From: Bacteroidia bacterium
GTDB lineage: Bacteria; Bacteroidota; Bacteroidia; JADZBD01
Direction of reading: 5' to 3'
DNA length: 64,000 nucleotides
NCBI GenBank assembly: GCA_020054095.1
Contig: JAGVMA010000052.1
Location: forward strand, 62,001-126,000
In this document: positions 61,113 through 64,000 of the stretch, piece by piece
Layout: each line of letters opens with the position of its first letter
Position numbering within the stretch: the stretch's first letter is position 1
Position numbers and translations under genes: made by a program
Notes under the pieces: model-generated
Told to the model about the DNA's origin: nothing
Databases searched by the model: none
Seen by the model: the letters and a program-made list of their open reading frames with translations, nothing else

Positions 61113-64000
61113 ATGAACCTAAAAAACAAACTACTAATTGCTGCTATTGCAGCACTTTGCATTTTCTGCTCAGGATTTGCGCAAAACAATAAAGTGCAAA
61201 ATACTAACTGGGTAGACATGATGCTAAACCAAGAAGTTAACTTCTTCGAAACTCAAAAAGCATTTTATCAATATGTGGATGACTATAAATCTACATACCG
61301 CTCAACACACAATGGCAACGACCCTGCGCGTGTACCGGGCTACAAAACTTTTAAGCGCTGGGAATGGTTTCAATTGCCTCGTATTTCGCAAACCGGTGAG
61401 CGATTCGACCCTTCAAAAGTGTGGCAAGAAATGAACAAATATAAACAAATGTATCCGTTACAAGCGGGAACCTGGACTTACATTGGAAACCCCACTACAC
61501 CAAGCGGTACTGGCAACGGCCGCTTAAATTTTGTGCGTTTCGATCCGAATAACTCAAATACCATTTATGTGGGTTCGCCCTCAGGCGGTTTGTGGAAATC
61601 TACAAATGGCGGACAAAACTGGACTACCAATACAGATAATTTACCACAAGTAATAGGCTGTACTGATTTAGCAATTGACCCTACTAATACTCAAATCATG
61701 TATTTAGGAACAGGTGATGGCGATGCAGGTGATAATTACACCGTTGGTTTATTAAAATCTACCGATGGCGGTACTACTTGGAATCCTACAGGATTATCAT
61801 TTTTTGTTCCGCAAACACGTATGCTAAGCAAAGTACTTTTAAATCCTAATAGCACCAGCACACTTTTAGTTGCAACATCGGCAGGTATTTATCGCAGTAC
61901 CGATGCCGGAACAACATTTACTTTAGTACAAGCAGGTTCGTTTAAAGACATGGAATTTAAACCGGGCGACCCTAACACTGTTTATGCTTGTGGCGCACAA
62001 TTCTATAAATCAACAAATGGCGGACAAACATGGACTAATATTACAAGCGGACTACCCACCCCTACTCAAGTAAGCCGCATGGCAATAGCAGTTACTCCAG
62101 CCGATCCTACTTATGTTTATTTATTGGCTGCTAACCCAGCTACTGATTATGGCTTTCAGGGCATGTATCGTTCTACTAACAGCGGTACTTCTTTCTCTAA
62201 CCGTAACACATCAAGCCCATCAAACATTTTAGGATGGAACAGTAACGGTGGCGATGCTGGAGGACAAGGTTGGTTCGACTTAGCATTGGCTGTTTCACCA
62301 GCAGATGCGAATGAAATTGTAACCGGTGGTGTTAACATTTGGCGCTCACTAAATGGAGGCTCTACTTTCACCCTAAATGGACACTGGACAGGAAGCGGTG
62401 CTCCTTATGTGCATGCCGATATTCACGAACTTGTTTACACAAGTGCTACAACTGTATTTTCTGCAAACGATGGCGGATTATTCAGAACAACTAATAATGG
62501 TACAAATTGGACTGATATAAGTAACGATTTACAAATATCACAAATTTATGGTTTCGGACAATCAACCACCACCGCTAATCTATTAATTACTGGCTGGCAA
62601 GATAATGGGACAGTTCGTAAGGACAACACTGCCAACTGGGCTGAAGTTATGGGCGGAGATGGTATGTTGGCGTTTATCAGTTCGGCAAATAATAATAATA
62701 TGTGGGGATCGCAATACAATGGTTCACTTAACCGTTCAACTAACGGAGGTAACTCTTGGAGCGGTGCCACAAGCGGTATTACAGGAACTGGCGCGTGGGT
62801 AACTCCATGGAAAGAAAGTCCAACTACAGCTAATACACTTTATGCAGGTTTCCAAAATATGTTCCGCAGCACAAATGGCGGCACATCGTGGAGTGCTTTA
62901 GGTACAATTCCTGGAACAGCTACAATCACTCAGTTTGCAGTATCACCTGCAAATGTTCAAGTTATTTGGGTTGCAAAAGGTTCCGATTTGTATCTTACTA
63001 CAAATAATGGCGGAACCTGGACACTTATTGGAAACGTGCCTCCGGGTAATATTTCATACATTGCTTGTCATAACACCGATGTAAATAAAGCGTGGATAAC
63101 TTACAGTGGTTTTACAAACTCTAATAAAGTTTTCCAGACTACCGACCAAGGTCAAACTTGGACAAATTTGTCGGGCTCTATTCCAAACATACCTGTTAAC
63201 TGTATCACTTTCATGAATGGGTCAAACGATGGATTATATATCGGTACAGATGCGGGCTGTTTTTACAAAGATGGTACTATGAATGTTTGGCAACCATTCT
63301 CGGGTGGCTTGCCAAACGTAGGGGTAACACAAATCGAAGTATTTTATTCTGGAAATAAAATCCGTTGCTCTACTTATGGGCGCGGTATGTGGGAATCGGG
63401 CTACTATACACCTGGCAACTACCCGCCAACTGCAAATATTACTGCGAGCGAATTTATCGCATGTCCGGGTGCGGGCATTCAGTTTACTGATTACTCTTCG
63501 GGCCAGCCCACTTCATGGAATTGGACTTTCCCTGGCGGAAGCCCTGCTTCATCTACTCAGCAAAATCCATTTGTTGTTTACAATGCATCGGGCAACTATA
63601 ACGTAACACTTATAGTTACAAATAATAATGGCACGGATACAATTAGTATGAATAATTATATAACTATCGCTACAAGCCCTAATGCTAATCCAACAACTGT
63701 TGGCGATTCAGTTTGTAATAACGGTGTGGTTAACCTATCGGCTACCGGTACCGGAAATGGAACATTACGCTGGTGGGATGCTGCGGGTGGTGGAAATATT
63801 GTAAATACCGGTGCTACTTATTCGCCAAGTTTAACAACCACTACTACTTATTATGTAGATGAAACTTTCCCTTCAGGAAATCCGGGTAACGTAGGCCCAA
63901 CTACAAATGGAATGGGCACAGGTGCAATGTTCTCGGCTAACGATATTAGAGGTTTGTATTTTGATGTAACAAGCCCAATTATTCTAAACTCAATAGACGT
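61113..64000 (+). CDS. Large secreted propeller protein with PKD domain, partial (cut by window end)
   Basis: The frame is open from the ATG at 61113 to the last base, about 962 codons with no stop. A signal peptide (ending CSGFAQ) comes first. About ten BNR/sortilin-like blades follow, each with a KSTNGGQNWT-type turn (for example near 158, 206 and 303), up to a YGRGMWESG block that usually closes such propellers. A PKD domain (about 772-850, IQFTDYSSGQPTSWNWTFPG) and an Ig-like domain (SVCNNGVVNLSATGTGNG) come next. A T9SS sorting domain is expected past the window edge. Its substrate or partner is unknown. Confidence 0.85.
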   Translation, partial: MNLKNKLLIAAIAALCIFCSGFAQNNKVQNTNWVDMMLNQEVNFFETQKAFYQYVDDYKSTYRSTHNGNDPARVPGYKTFKRWEWFQLPRISQTGERFDPSKVWQEMNKYKQMYPLQAGTWTYIGNPTTPSGTGNGRLNFVRFDPNNSNTIYVGSPSGGLWKSTNGGQNWTTNTDNLPQVIGCTDLAIDPTNTQIMYLGTGDGDAGDNYTVGLLKSTDGGTTWNPTGLSFFVPQTRMLSKVLLNPNSTSTLLVATSAGIYRSTDAGTTFTLVQAGSFKDMEFKPGDPNTVYACGAQFYKSTNGGQTWTNITSGLPTPTQVSRMAIAVTPADPTYVYLLAANPATDYGFQGMYRSTNSGTSFSNRNTSSPSNILGWNSNGGDAGGQGWFDLALAVSPADANEIVTGGVNIWRSLNGGSTFTLNGHWTGSGAPYVHADIHELVYTSATTVFSANDGGLFRTTNNGTNWTDISNDLQISQIYGFGQSTTTANLLITGWQDNGTVRKDNTANWAEVMGGDGMLAFISSANNNNMWGSQYNGSLNRSTNGGNSWSGATSGITGTGAWVTPWKESPTTANTLYAGFQNMFRSTNGGTSWSALGTIPGTATITQFAVSPANVQVIWVAKGSDLYLTTNNGGTWTLIGNVPPGNISYIACHNTDVNKAWITYSGFTNSNKVFQTTDQGQTWTNLSGSIPNIPVNCITFMNGSNDGLYIGTDAGCFYKDGTMNVWQPFSGGLPNVGVTQIEVFYSGNKIRCSTYGRGMWESGYYTPGNYPPTANITASEFIACPGAGIQFTDYSSGQPTSWNWTFPGGSPASSTQQNPFVVYNASGNYNVTLIVTNNNGTDTISMNNYITIATSPNANPTTVGDSVCNNGVVNLSATGTGNGTLRWWDAAGGGNIVNTGATYSPSLTTTTTYYVDETFPSGNPGNVGPTTNGMGTGAMFSANDIRGLYFDVTSPIILNSID

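Overview
The window is a stretch of chromosome from a member of the Bacteroidota, probably free-living and aerobic. Signs of this are AT-rich DNA, many secreted proteins with type IX secretion (T9SS) C-terminal sorting domains, promoter elements of the Bacteroidota form TTTG-N19-21-TAnnTTTG, ribosomal protein THX, an ECF sigma factor followed by a membrane protein of the Bacteroidota anti-sigma type, and a compact trpEGDCFBA operon. The genus cannot be told from the sequence. I saw no rRNA, tRNA, CRISPR array, phage or conjugative module, and no gene-free stretch longer than about 200 bases.

Layout. 0.1-5 kb: a secreted GH18/CUB hydrolase, a secreted propeller and a PepSY-like protein. 5-16 kb: housekeeping genes (ABC exporter, leucine dehydrogenase, nusB, uvrB, two envelope proteins, clpB). 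16-20.5 kb, minus strand: deoxynucleoside kinase, a propeller-like protein, a GH3-family adenylase and a PolX/PHP nuclease broken by a frameshift. 22.1-31.2 kb, minus strand: phhB, dacB, then trpE-G-D-C-F-B-A-aroF, headed by a short leader peptide with three Trp codons and an attenuator. 31.3-35.4 kb: HU, a ureohydrolase, trmH, THX and two outer-membrane barrels. 35.4-39.9 kb: a ZIP transporter and DtxR-type regulator diverge from a DUF1111/Rieske/porin operon, with a DtxR-like operator between them. 40-48 kb: parA, a response regulator, an FAD oxidoreductase, fmt, an SLC13 transporter, a 494-bp internally deleted IS, HMG-CoA lyase and pyrD. 48-53.7 kb: a TPR protein, an ECF sigma factor with its putative anti-sigma partner, and a T9SS cargo protein. 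53.7-64 kb: pyrR-pyrB, a secreted propeller, a lipoprotein, a small membrane protein, dnaK, and a large T9SS protein cut by the window end.

How it fits together. The trp block makes tryptophan, from DAHP synthase (first step of the shikimate pathway) to tryptophan synthase, and the leader should couple its transcription to charged tRNA-Trp. pyrD, pyrB and pyrR belong to pyrimidine synthesis but sit apart. The ZIP/DtxR half and the DUF1111/Rieske/porin half probably form one metal-responsive regulon. At least six proteins end in T9SS-type domains, one of them the putative anti-sigma factor itself, so that locus may sense secretion or envelope state.

The strongest observations are the trp leader peptide and attenuator, the DtxR operator island, the sigma factor with its PKD/CHU_C partner, the miniature IS placed exactly between two stop codons, and the frameshifted PolX with a degenerate polymerase site.
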